In this document: positions 37,201-40,544 of the stretch, one piece after another | Numbering within the stretch: the first letter of the stretch is position 1 | Layout: the number at the start of each line of letters is the position of its first letter | NCBI GenBank assembly: GCA_958510875.1 | Contig: OY294070.1 | Location: 7,006,001-7,070,000, forward strand | Reading direction: 5' to 3' | DNA from: Endomychus coccineus | Taxonomy: Eukaryota > Arthropoda > Insecta > Coleoptera > Endomychidae | DNA: 64,000 nt | Program-made: the position numbers and the translations under genes | The notes under the pieces: model-generated | Database searches by the model: none | The model's input: only the letters and a program-made list of their open reading frames with translations | Told to the model about the DNA's origin: nothing

Positions 37201-38447
37201 TTTCTCTCTAATATTAACGTTTTCGAACAGATATTCATGGTACATGACGCCCTCAAACAATACTCCCAACAGTTAACATTATAAGTATATTTTTATTTTA
37301 GGTAGAATGTCAAGTATATCTCCAGTAACTGTAAACCTTTTTCTATTAGCTCATAAATCTAACATCTGGTTTGAAAGTGAATACTTAAACTTAATGGTCT
37401 CATTTCTAGTCGTTTACAGACTTTGTTGACATGAACACGCATTTATTAAAAGTTCTGCTTAACAGTGGATTCTTGATATAATATAATTATAATATTGAGG
37501 TGTTACAATTTCGATTATTCGTGTTTCTGTTCGTTTCGGAGACGCGGGCATTTTAATTGAAATTGGTGCGATAAGGACGCTTTGTGTAATACAATTAGTT
37601 TCAAGTAATCCAGTTTTAGACATAATAAGTCGTGAGACCGAAACGTACGTAAAGACAAGAAAATATAAAGCATAAGTGTTAATGTGACCTATTTCCCGAG
37701 AATTTACATATAAAATTCATACCTGGAAAGTGTTTTTACGTGTAAATATGCGTGTATAAAAGTGTTATGATTGCAAAATGGCTTCCTAAGATTATGTTGA
37801 TGATTTAAAATTCCATTTTCTATCGCAACAGATTACACTGCAGACGACTTTTAAGTGAATGTAAATACATCATCACTTTTACATACAATTAGTTCACACG
37901 CATATCAGTTTCAGTTCAAATGTATTAATTCTGTCACATCCATTAACTATAATGGTTGGTCATTCATACTATCTTGAAATGGGTTCTTGATAAATTCTCG
38001 GGAAATAGGCCACACTAACACATTATGTTTATTATTTTTGTCTTAACGTATGTTTCGGGCTCATGACCATCATCAGAAGATGTGTTCCGGTATTCCGGCA
38101 TTCACTTAGGGAGCCATTTTGCAACGTACTTCATTCAGTCATAACACTTTTATACACGCATATTTACAGTTAAATATATATATAACACTTTCAACTTTCA
38201 ATATTTTGTAAAACACCTGATAGTTCTTCTATAGTTTGACGATTTACAATGATATAAATAGATACGAAAATTGAAATTTTATCTAAGGAAAGCCCTTGTT
38301 CATTTTCACGACAGTTTCTGATGTACCTACTCACAATTTGGTTAATTCCGGATGTTGTTTTGTTTCTCTATTTTCTTCTTGGCTTACAGCGTTACTTATA
38401 CAGAGACATATAACAATAGCACAAGTAAACGTATAAAATGTCCACAT
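1228..38447 (-). CDS. Voltage-gated calcium channel alpha2/delta subunit (CACNA2D3/straightjacket-like), 22 exons, 3' end missing
   Basis: Auxiliary subunit of high-voltage-activated calcium channels, extracellular and membrane-anchored, aiding channel surface expression and synapse function. Exons I assembled (minus strand): 38447-38335, 37160-37079, 37020-36916, 35417-35280, 35187-35011, 33614-33461, 32952-32821, 32737-32475, 30472-30343, 30229-30050, 29992-29715, 28298-28215, 17895-17815, 17176-17102, 17043-16861, 14629-14424, 12395-12286, 11353-11260, 5487-5374, 5075-4963, 3096-2957, 1476-1228. All have AG/GT borders and matching phases; the sum is 3201 nt without a stop. Exon 1 gives a signal peptide ([20 protein letters not shown]). 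Exons 4-7 are the VWA_N region ([26 protein letters not shown]). A VWA domain follows with a perfect MIDAS at residues 335-339 (DRSGS) and VTDG near 442-445. The Cache-like part starts near residue 613 ([31 protein letters not shown]). Exon 22 has DDNGYVIVS and CxxGEE cysteine-rich sequence. The C-terminal membrane or GPI anchor lies off the left edge. Which insect paralogue it is (stj, CG4587 or CG42817 type) cannot be decided here. Confidence 0.93.
1577..1990 (+). mobile_element. Penelope-like element 3' fragment (GIY-YIG endonuclease), family B
   Basis: The plus strand encodes [14 protein letters not shown], then [19 protein letters not shown] and, after frameshifts, HCFDYNQQ and ETNYYK. 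This is the same endonuclease as in the element at 19.5-21.0 kb. It is a decayed copy lacking reverse transcriptase, sitting about 100 bases upstream of the splice acceptor of alpha2/delta exon 22. The GIY-YIG domain cuts target DNA during Penelope retrotransposition. The copy is certainly inactive. Confidence 0.75.
1991..2956. other. Intron 21 remainder of alpha2/delta, no gene
   Basis: AT-rich sequence between the Penelope fragment and exon 21. I see no coding pattern, RNA gene or clear repeat. Confidence 0.4.
3637..4512. repeat. Fold-back repeat enclosing a LINE fragment
   Basis: Two sets of inverted repeats surround a reverse-transcriptase fragment. One arm at about 3637-3686 matches the reverse complement of 4323-4370 (motif AAAGTGCTA...AGGGATAGAA). 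The other at about 3805-3850 matches the reverse complement of 4468-4512 (motif CACACCACAGCTG). It lies in alpha2/delta intron 20. The arms are imperfect, so this is an old structure. Confidence 0.6.
3917..4318 (-). pseudogene. Non-LTR retrotransposon reverse transcriptase fragment
   Basis: The 133-codon minus-strand frame carries the RT block [22 protein letters not shown] followed by FADDG, the catalytic [FY]xDD motif of reverse transcriptase. Both ends of a normal ORF2 (endonuclease, thumb, 3' end) are absent, and the fragment is boxed in by fold-back arms. The clade is uncertain (Jockey/CR1/RTE range). Confidence 0.75.
4601..4813. repeat. Palindromic hairpin element (MITE-like), about 213 bp
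   Basis: The left arm from 4601 (TGTAATGGAATAA...ATCTTCAATAATTC) is the near reverse complement of the right arm ending at 4813 (GAATTATTGAAGAT...TTATTCCATTACA). An inner inverted repeat (GTTTAATTGTTCACAT / ATGTGAACAATTGAAC) closes the hairpin. There is no coding content. It resembles a short non-autonomous inverted-repeat element in intron 20. Confidence 0.7.
5189..5325. repeat. Fold-back repeat with CAGCTGTTTC arms
   Basis: Arms of about 55 bp face each other: 5189-5245 (CTAGTTCAGATCGATC...ATAGTTCCAGACAGCTGTTTC) and 5263-5325 (GAAACAGCTGTCGGGAACTATA...ATCTGGACTAG). A half copy of the same family is at about 53460-53550. Related short pieces occur near 3520 and 3810. It is a MITE-like dispersed family inside alpha2/delta intron 19. 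Confidence 0.7.
5777..5790 (+). other. Primer-binding-site-like 14-mer (tRNA-Lys type)
   Basis: TGGCGCCCAACGTG equals the complement of the 3' end of tRNA-Lys(1,2) as used by many LTR elements. If real, an LTR should end just before 5777. No LTR pair, gag or pol is recognised next to it, so it may be a solo remnant or chance. Confidence 0.3.
5928..6740. repeat. Large inverted repeat, 162-bp arms
   Basis: The left arm 5928-6089 is nearly the exact reverse complement of the right arm 6579-6740; the shared sequence includes CGATTTCTTTATTATTATAG and AAAAACTAGCCAAGTCTC. The 489-bp loop holds no convincing gene. It sits in intron 18 just before a Helitron-type helicase fragment. The high arm identity indicates a fairly recent inverted duplication or a fold-back element. 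Confidence 0.8.
6948..7240 (-). pseudogene. Helitron/PIF1-type helicase C-terminal fragment
   Basis: The minus strand encodes [26 protein letters not shown] and [20 protein letters not shown], the C-terminal helicase motifs of PIF1-like helicases carried by Helitron rolling-circle transposons. Only about 95 residues of a protein normally over 1000 residues remain. No Rep domain is seen. Codons upstream fall into stops. It is an inactive remnant in alpha2/delta intron 18. Confidence 0.8.
7796..7840. repeat. 10-bp perfect hairpin in a GC-rich patch
   Basis: ACGGCAGTGT (7796-7805) and ACACTGCCGT (7831-7840) are perfect inverted repeats with a 25-nt loop, in sequence clearly richer in GC than the surroundings. 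A TGAG microsatellite lies nearby at about 7590-7610. It could be the terminal hairpin of a Helitron-like element, but no CTRR end is identified. Confidence 0.4.
7866..8560. other. Intronic spacer without recognised gene
   Basis: AT-rich sequence. On the minus strand a 50-codon open stretch after an AG at about 8414 reads [15 protein letters not shown] and so on. It matches no family I know and does not fit the phases of the alpha2/delta gene, so it is not called. Confidence 0.3.
8570..9420. repeat. Pair of about 250-bp direct repeats
   Basis: The block 8570-8810 is repeated in the same orientation at about 9165-9420. Shared landmarks are GCGCCAGGCAGCTTC, GAGATATCCAA, TTTCATGGA, CTCTTCGG and TTTCACTTCTTTGGG. 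The copies differ by many substitutions and a small indel. The intervening part includes TATAATATACA-rich sequence and an ATT microsatellite near 9051-9070. Identity is unknown, perhaps the tail of a retroelement. Confidence 0.7.
9430..10550. other. Intronic spacer, nothing recognised
   Basis: No gene, RNA or clear repeat was found on either strand. Open frames here do not resemble known proteins. Confidence 0.3.
10560..11080 (+). pseudogene. mariner transposase fragment (catalytic region and C-terminus)
   Basis: Plus-strand reading gives [27 protein letters not shown], then after a stop [18 protein letters not shown], the two aspartate blocks (FWDA and HQDNA) of the mariner D,D34D catalytic core. 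Further on [22 protein letters not shown] corresponds to the usual mariner C-terminal segment. Stops and frameshifts make it inactive, and the N-terminal half is missing. It is inserted in alpha2/delta intron 17/18 territory, just below exon 18. Confidence 0.85.
11847..12170 (-). pseudogene. Non-LTR reverse transcriptase fragment
   Basis: The minus-strand frame of 107 codons has [20 protein letters not shown], then [11 protein letters not shown] and [19 protein letters not shown]. These are the classical RT motifs around the YADD catalytic pair and the following NKSKT block. It is isolated, truncated at both ends, and lies just downstream of alpha2/delta exon 17. The family is of the Jockey/CR1 type; the clade is not resolved. 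Confidence 0.8.
12545..12705. repeat. Dispersed repeat, copy 1 (TTCGAACATTATAGG family)
   Basis: Contains CGATGTTGTG...CTATTTG and GGCTCACACGATG...TTCGAACATTATAGG. Related copies, some reverse complemented, are at about 14310-14375, 49030-49150, 60000-60060 and 60930-60990. A MITE-like or truncated transposon end is likely. Confidence 0.5.
12748..13890 (+). mobile_element. Degenerate DNA transposon with DUF4817-type helix-turn-helix and DDE remnants
   Basis: Starts with an end-like AGGGTGTCCCACGACG. Downstream, plus strand, [18 protein letters not shown] and [13 protein letters not shown] match the N-terminal DUF4817 helix-turn-helix found in insect mariner-related transposases. Later pieces read [40 protein letters not shown] and [15 protein letters not shown], the DDE core of the same family. 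Many stops and frameshifts are present. No far end could be matched. Confidence 0.75.
13890..14423. other. Intronic spacer
   Basis: No gene recognised. It includes a short copy (about 14310-14375) of the TTCGAACATTATAGG repeat family. Confidence 0.3.
14755..15160 (+). repeat. Dispersed repeat D, copy 1
   Basis: About 400 bp found again at 49985-50440 and, as a shorter 3' part, at 55115-55265. Shared landmarks are TTTAGTACAG, CAATATTCAAAACAAAATCA, CTATGATAAATGTTAATGTTA, GATGCTTAGGTAG and CAGAACCG. No coding content. The third copy directly follows a LINE remnant, so it may be that LINE's 3' tail. Confidence 0.7.
15555..15800. repeat. Tandem pair of about 140-bp units (CTCGGGG-TTTTTGGGGTCACTGA family)
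   Basis: Two direct units start near 15567 and 15707, each with TTACTCGGGG, TTTTTGGGGTCACTGAAC, GAGGTACCTG and GTGAACGG. The same core occurs as a pair at 24.5-24.75 kb and as an inverted pair at 39.0-39.57 kb. It is non-coding, even though two short frames run through it. Confidence 0.75.
16085..16620 (+). pseudogene. Non-LTR reverse transcriptase fragment
   Basis: Plus strand: [25 protein letters not shown], a stop, then [27 protein letters not shown] and, after frameshifts, ECILFNTGH. This is RT motif 4 to 7 sequence, with the catalytic YADD degraded to YANG, so it is dead. It lies in alpha2/delta intron 15 and resembles the fragment at 11.85-12.17 kb. Confidence 0.8.
17325..17790 (+). 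repeat. tRNA-derived SINE
   Basis: The 5' part has an RNA polymerase III A box (TAGCTCAGTGG, about 17339-17349) and a B box (GGGTTCGAATC, 17384-17394) at tRNA spacing. It is followed by a roughly 350-bp non-tRNA body and an AATAATAATAAAAAG tail near 17775-17790. It sits in alpha2/delta intron 13 directly before exon 13's donor side. A coding frame (17369-17671) through it is incidental. No clear target duplication was found. Confidence 0.75.
18427..18499. repeat. Palindromic site upstream of the recombinase frame
   Basis: Outer arms CATTATGG (18427-18434) and CCATAATG (18492-18499) and perfect 9-bp inner arms TGTTATCGG (18448-18456) and CCGATAACA (18474-18482) around a 17-bp spacer. Two-armed sites around a short spacer are typical of tyrosine recombinase binding sites. 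That role is only an inference. Confidence 0.6.
18764..19177 (+). pseudogene. Crypton-type tyrosine recombinase, N-terminal fragment
   Basis: The open frame (137 codons) starts [16 protein letters not shown] and contains [31 protein letters not shown] and [16 protein letters not shown] recognise this as the N-terminal core-binding (SAM-like) domain of the CryptonI-like tyrosine recombinases of insects. The catalytic domain with R...HxxR...Y is absent: the frame stops at TYLF, right where the family normally continues into KVAML, and a 40-bp palindrome follows at 19196. It would bind but could not cut DNA. It lies within an inverted-repeat element in alpha2/delta intron 12. Confidence 0.7.
19196..19235. 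repeat. 40-bp palindrome at the recombinase truncation point
   Basis: Inner 20 bases (19206-19225), CCATAATGAATTCATTATGG, form a perfect palindrome. Extended to 19196-19235 with GTACTTAGT and ACTAAGTAC arms it has one mismatched pair. It starts 18 bases after the stop of the recombinase fragment and shares CCATAATG arms with 18427-18499. Confidence 0.8.
19522..21020 (-). mobile_element. 5'-truncated Penelope-like element with 12-bp target duplication
   Basis: Flanked by the exact duplication GTCATTTTTACT (19510-19521 and 21021-21032). Reading the minus strand: the end of the reverse transcriptase (20941-20651, [25 protein letters not shown]), a frameshift, then the linker and GIY-YIG endonuclease (20627-20049, [56 protein letters not shown]). 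The 3' UTR follows, with a hammerhead-like motif at 19601-19647. The RT catalytic YxDD part is lost by 5' truncation. The copy is relatively young. Confidence 0.9.
19601..19647 (-). ncRNA. Hammerhead-ribozyme-like motif of the Penelope element
   Basis: The minus strand has CUGAUGA, a stem-loop GGUC-GUGA-GACC, then GAAA, then the palindrome ACGUACGU ending in a UA cleavage-type context, with a 5-bp stem I (GUCUU / AAGAC). This is the conserved hammerhead core. One extra U sits between CUGAUGA and stem II, which departs from the consensus. Penelope-like elements are known to carry hammerhead motifs; activity here is untested. Confidence 0.6.
21140..22950. other. Intronic spacer upstream of ERLEC1
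   Basis: No gene found. At about 21424 ACAGGATGGTCCAACGAG looks like a transposon end without a partner. About 21840-22060 repeats the sequence family AACCAATGTAAGA...AAACAAATG...TATACT also seen near 5115 and 25620. The ERLEC1 promoter must lie in the last few hundred bases; I see no certain TATA box. Confidence 0.35.
22962..24347 (+). CDS. ERLEC1: Endoplasmic reticulum lectin 1 (ERLEC1/XTP3-B-like), apparently intronless
   Basis: ER-resident lectin of ER-associated degradation; the family binds trimmed N-glycans and works with the SEL1L-HRD1 ubiquitin ligase. The 461-codon frame begins with a signal peptide (residues 1 to about 30). Two MRH domains follow: one at about C100-C227 ([33 protein letters not shown]) and one at about C310-C430 ([38 protein letters not shown]). 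The glycan-binding Q, R, E and Y positions are visible in each (Q120/R190/E211/Y217 and Q330/R390/E414/Y420). Length fits the family (about 480 aa). Sequons include NGS at 178 and NTT at 384. There is no KDEL tail, as is usual. It lies within alpha2/delta intron 12 on the opposite strand. The single exon may mean intron loss or a retrocopy, but the frame is intact. Confidence 0.93.
   Translation: MKTIMISSCSSLLYVFILLVSISQQSDATAFDDTILFDLTWKDENIDCSDRDILTLTTSHQEKYQCAIPKQQKDDSSTESDYAGSTASDILGVLFNQAICSYRFEPYWTYEVCHGKYVRQYHETGDKSQMFTLGEWQGKEEEINLNQLRDDEMNRLYSPPVTKVNNLDLPYVELVLSNGSSCELQKNTPRQTRVLYVCDTRGNHKIYSVKEIKTCEYEVIILSPFLCTHPKYRPKRNVINEIQCFPLDTRSKKPYNLVKLHKCRSETKQPQDFKIEFVSFDSGRSFPLPHKTLGVLDVNMIENFLSGDNCITGGTGYWKYEFCYGKSVVQYHSTKDDSSSVVTLGYFDKANHIEWLKKHPHKRPQPVSIRMQLSHFYSNGCICNTTGKPRQTEVQLKCLNNAPNVNSLALYLYESNYGEYILGVESPIICHILSRADDDGIIPVKIIKNTETSSLNSNTVT
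24505..24750 (-). repeat. Tandem pair of about 146-bp units (same family as 15.6 kb)
   Basis: Two direct units, shared words CGATTTTCCA, CCCCAGAATTGATT, TCAAAATCGTGATCA and ACCCAAAAAACCT, start near 24520 and 24668. Reverse complemented, the core (GGTTTTTTGGGT...CTGATCACGA) matches the repeat family at 15.56 and 39.0 kb. It follows the ERLEC1 stop by about 160 bases and may lie in its 3' region. Confidence 0.65.
24770..26647. other. Intronic spacer, no recognised gene
   Basis: An 84-codon frame at 25221-25475 resembles no known family and is not supported. About 25620-25750 carries two dispersed repeat words also seen at 16.65 kb (GATATTTTGGTCTTTTTACC-type) and 21.95 kb. Confidence 0.3.
26656..27870 (-). 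mobile_element. hAT element, internally deleted copy (1215 bp), 8-bp target duplication
   Basis: Ends CAGTGGCGGCTCGTG and GGAGCCGCCACTG are the same as in the 2626-bp copy at 44903-47528. The exact target duplication GTAGTCTT flanks it (26648-26655, 27871-27878). It keeps both ends and the 3' coding part (minus strand 27241-26951) but lacks about 1.4 kb between the 5' leader and the GGAGGGAAACATATAATTTG block near 27539. It is therefore a non-autonomous deletion derivative of the same family, in the reverse orientation. Confidence 0.9.
26951..27241 (-). pseudogene. hAT transposase C-terminal dimerisation domain fragment
   Basis: The 96-codon frame contains [20 protein letters not shown] and [15 protein letters not shown], then [26 protein letters not shown] is the hallmark of the hAT C-terminal dimerisation domain. 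Upstream sequence to 27540 is also transposase-derived but frameshifted. It nearly matches the fragment at 46774-47223. Confidence 0.9.
28320..28970. other. Intronic spacer, A-rich
   Basis: Sequence between alpha2/delta exon 12 and a LINE fragment. It is rich in AATAATAAA and AATGATGATAAT words. No gene is recognised. It could be an untranslated part of a retroelement. Confidence 0.3.
28980..29600 (+). pseudogene. Non-LTR retrotransposon fragment: end of RT and RNase H
   Basis: In shifting frames of the plus strand I read a thumb region ([28 protein letters not shown], typical of LINE ORF2 after the RT core) and then an RNase H start ([31 protein letters not shown]) with the conserved D-G-S-K context, where the catalytic D is N here. 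RNase H-bearing LINEs include the I, R1 and LOA groups. The copy is dead. It ends just before alpha2/delta exon 11. Confidence 0.7.
30490..30890. other. Intron 8, upstream part, no gene
   Basis: No coding pattern. A C8 run at about 30791-30799 and an ATAATAATA microsatellite are the only notable marks. Confidence 0.3.
30900..31960. repeat. AT-rich tandem repeat with about 457-bp period
   Basis: The word TGTACATA begins at 30918, 31375 and 31882. Between them the two long units share TTTTAGTTTTGGA, ATGTACGTAGTTTTAATTCA, TATAAATTCAGGATTT, ATAACAATTT-A/G-AATGCTATG and AATAATTTGGAAATTTGAATT in order. Two full units and a partial third are present. Inside each unit is a shorter 50-60 bp sub-repeat (ATTAAAATCATGTACGTAG). 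It is satellite-like, non-coding and intronic. Confidence 0.8.
31970..32470. other. Intron 8, downstream part
   Basis: No gene recognised. A GC-richer block at 32030-32200 looks like an old transposon piece but matches nothing I know. Confidence 0.3.
33743..33985. repeat. Imperfect GACCAA minisatellite
   Basis: Many copies of GACCAAGACCAAG-type words on both strands (for example 33788-33815 and 33898-33920), interrupted by TTTTGCAAGATCAAG. Open frames through it are repetitive translations, not genes. It lies in alpha2/delta intron 5. Confidence 0.6.
34200..34710 (+). pseudogene. LINE ORF2 3' fragment
   Basis: Plus-strand pieces read [31 protein letters not shown] and VVRLFDD, followed in another frame by LEHRRKV. 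This is the typical LINE thumb region (YxxxVRPxLEYxSxVW...LDxVQxRxxR). The RT core and 3' tail are missing and frames are broken. Located in alpha2/delta intron 5. Confidence 0.65.
35460..36040. other. Intron 3 spacer
   Basis: No gene seen; low-complexity A/T sequence and an unsupported short frame at 35861-36145. Confidence 0.3.
36047..36068. repeat. 22-bp perfect palindrome
   Basis: CATTATTCACTAGTGAATAATG without its last two bases forms a perfect palindrome core, and ATTATTCACT recurs at 36074 and 36085. It lies 220 bases from a second palindromic site at 36292-36357 and belongs to the same AT-rich palindrome cluster. Confidence 0.7.
36250..36410. repeat. Imperfect long palindrome with CCATAATATGC arms
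   Basis: GCATATTATGG (36292-36302) and CCATAATATGC (36347-36357) are perfect inverted repeats around a GC-richer centre (GGCACGAGCCGC). Pairing continues outward through ATAGTATT / AATATACTAT and GGTCGTGGACAAAG / CTTCGTCCTGACCG. The layout resembles the site at 18427-18499. Confidence 0.65.
36560..36735 (+). mobile_element. Penelope-like element 3' end (solo) with hammerhead-like motif
   Basis: Shares with the Penelope copy at 19.5 kb the words GATAAGGACGCTTTG, CACAATTAGT, TTTTAGACAT and the block GACCGAAACGTACGTAAAGAC. The hammerhead-like core at 36650-36693 has a perfect 6-bp stem I (CGTCTT / AAGACG), but CTGATGA reads CTGATCA, changing the catalytic G8, so it should be inactive. No coding part is attached. 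It lies in intron 3. Confidence 0.7.
37440..38190. mobile_element. Two head-to-head Penelope 3' ends
   Basis: A plus-oriented end (37500-37735) has GTTTCGGAGACGCGGGC, GCGATAAGGACGC and CGAAACGTACGTAAAGAC, with the CTGATGA half lost. A minus-oriented end (about 38190-37985) has the motif CTTCTGATGATGGTC and CCGAAACATACG (38041-38086) and the ATTCTCGGGAAATAGG terminal word. Between them inverted arms GTAAATATGCGTGTATAAAA (about 37742) and TTTTATACACGCATATTTAC (about 38152) pair. It lies in alpha2/delta intron 1. Confidence 0.65.
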
Positions 38448-38785
38448 AATTGTTACTAATTCTTATAGATTGCAATGAAAATTTGTTCTTGAATGCAGCA
38501 TTACACTAGAGAAATCAATAACACACTGACTGGTTCATACATGCGCGTTGTGAATATTATCCTCGCTATAGGGATCGCGAGATTTGCTCATTAGCTATTA
38601 TTTCTGTTGTGTTAGGATCGCGAACTTTCGAATTATAGAACACTAACGTCAGGAAAAGTGTCTCAAATGGGTTAATCGAATTTTTTTAGAAAGTACTTAC
38701 GGGAATCTGATAACATCATTCTGTCACTTCAAAATCACTGTAATGTACATTGATGGTATCGATTACATCTAGTCGAGGAATTATA

Positions 38786-39790
38786 GCCAAATACCTTCGA
38801 TTTTTTACTGGTAACCTGTATGGAGATGCGGTTTTCGCCATTTGCTTCAGAAACACAATAGAAAAAAATGTGCCATATTTGTTTTACCAGGAAAAGCTTG
38901 ATTGCACTTGTGCATGCAAAAAATGCATCTAAATAATGCGATTTGTGGAAGTGTATTGTTGCTCTCCAAATATTAACCAAAATTGCCCAAAATTTGTTAC
39001 TCAAGGGTTTTTTGGGTCACTGATTACGAATTTGATGATTACAAAACGCCACGCTGCACCCTGGGGCAGATTTTAGGGGCTTGGGGGGATGGATTCGCAG
39101 TATAAAGCGCAAATCCTCAAATTTTCTCAATTATTCTGTATTTTGGGATTTTTAAGCACAGACTAATTATTGATGTTCGTTAACTCAAGTGCCCGAGACA
39201 AAGTGGGACAATGTGGGGCACTTTGCCCCGGGCACTTGGGTTAACTTACGTCACTTAGTCTGTGCTTAAAATCCCAAAATTGCCATATACCCCCGGGGAA
39301 CAAGGTTTTTAGGTTTGATGGTTGGAATTCGCTAATAGTCTCAAGTGCCTCACATTGCCCCACTTTGCCCCGGGCGCTTGAGTTAACAAACATCACTTAG
39401 TATGTGCTCAAAAATCCCAAAATTGCCATATTATATAGAATAATTGAGAAAATTTGAGGATTTCCGCTTTATACTGCAAATTTCCCCCAAGCCCCTGGAA
39501 TCTGCCCCAGAATGCAGAGTGGCATTGTAAACATCAAATTCGTAATCAGCGACCCCAAAAACCCCCGAGTAACTAATTTTGTCCAATTTTGGTTAATATT
39601 TGGTGAACAACAATACAGTTCCGCAAATCGCATTATTTAGATGCATTTTTTACATGCACAAGTGCAACCAAGCTTTTTCTGGTAAAACAAATATGGCACA
39701 TTTTTTTCTATTGTGTTTCTGAAGCAAATGGCATTTCGATACAGGTTGCCAGTAAAAAATTGAAGGTTTTGGCCTTTTTACAGCTATATT
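38786..39790. repeat. About 1-kb fold-back with roughly 450-bp arms
   Basis: The left arm 38786-39260 is the imperfect reverse complement of the right arm about 39330-39790. Landmarks in order are CAAATACCTTCGATTTTTTA, ACACAATAGAAAAAAATGTG, GATGCATTTTTT..GCATG, CCCGAGTAAC / TTACTCAAGGG, CAGATTTTAGGGGCTTGG and GCACTTTGCCCCGGGC. The centre carries further copies of a GCCCGGGGCAAAGTG word. It contains the CTCGGGG-TTTTTGGGGTC core also seen at 15.6 and 24.6 kb. No coding support; two frames over the left arm are incidental. It lies upstream of alpha2/delta exon 1. Confidence 0.8.
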
Positions 39791-39914
39791 TCCTCAACAA
39801 ATCTCTAGAATCTCACTTTTAGTAACTTACTTCTGTTTCCAGTTGCCTCTTATGAGAATAAATGTTAAAATTATCCTTGTAATAGAAACATTTTGGACTA
39901 ATCACTGTTGGAAA

Positions 39915-40520
39915 AATGCCACGTCGAGTTTTCAACTTTTTTTAAAGATATATACCTTGAAATGTTTGCAATTTTCGAAGATACGGAATAATGTCAAAAA
40001 AGGTGTCTAAGGAAGAATTTGATGAAATTCAAAGTAGACCCTACAATTTGGGATATACCAGAAATGATCCTTAGAAAACCCCGTTTTTCAAAATTTTTCC
40101 TCATTTTTTTCTGACTTAATACAAATTGTAATTGATAAAGTGGCATGTCAAGTTTTTCCACGTTTTTAAGGTACTTATGTGCCTCAAAATGTCTTGCGAT
40201 TTTCGAAGATTTTAGTTTGTTTCAACTTTGAAATGAAGGTAAAGTAGAAAACTGAGGAGGAATTCCATCAAATTTGAAGTAAACCCTAAGATTTGGGATA
40301 TACCTGAAATGTCATATTCTCAGAAAGCCTGGCTAGTTTATATGACCGTTTATATGACCGTTTCAATTAGATAACGTCACTTTTCAAGATTTTCCTTATT
40401 TGTTTTCTTAATTTCGGTTTCAACTAATTCCTATTGAAAAAAAACCATAATTCTTGCAGTATGAATATTTTGAATAATTATTTTTAATAAAGAGCCATGT
40501 CGAGTTTGTCAACTTTGAAT
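39915..40520. repeat. Degenerate direct repeats, about 225-bp unit
   Basis: Word pairs GCCACGTCGAGTTTTCAAC (39918), GGCATGTCAAGTTTTTCCAC (40142) and GCCATGTCGAGTTTG (40494) mark three starts. The first two units share AATTTTCGAAGAT, AAATTTGA and TTTGGGATATACC. Non-coding spacer between the fold-back and the Tc1 element. Confidence 0.55.
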
Positions 40521-40544
40521 TTCTGTTTGATTGCGTCTCATATA

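Noticed and set aside
38735..39004. Minus-strand frame of 89 codons and its plus-strand counterpart
   Set aside because: Both lie in the left arm of the 1-kb fold-back; the right arm does not keep the frame.
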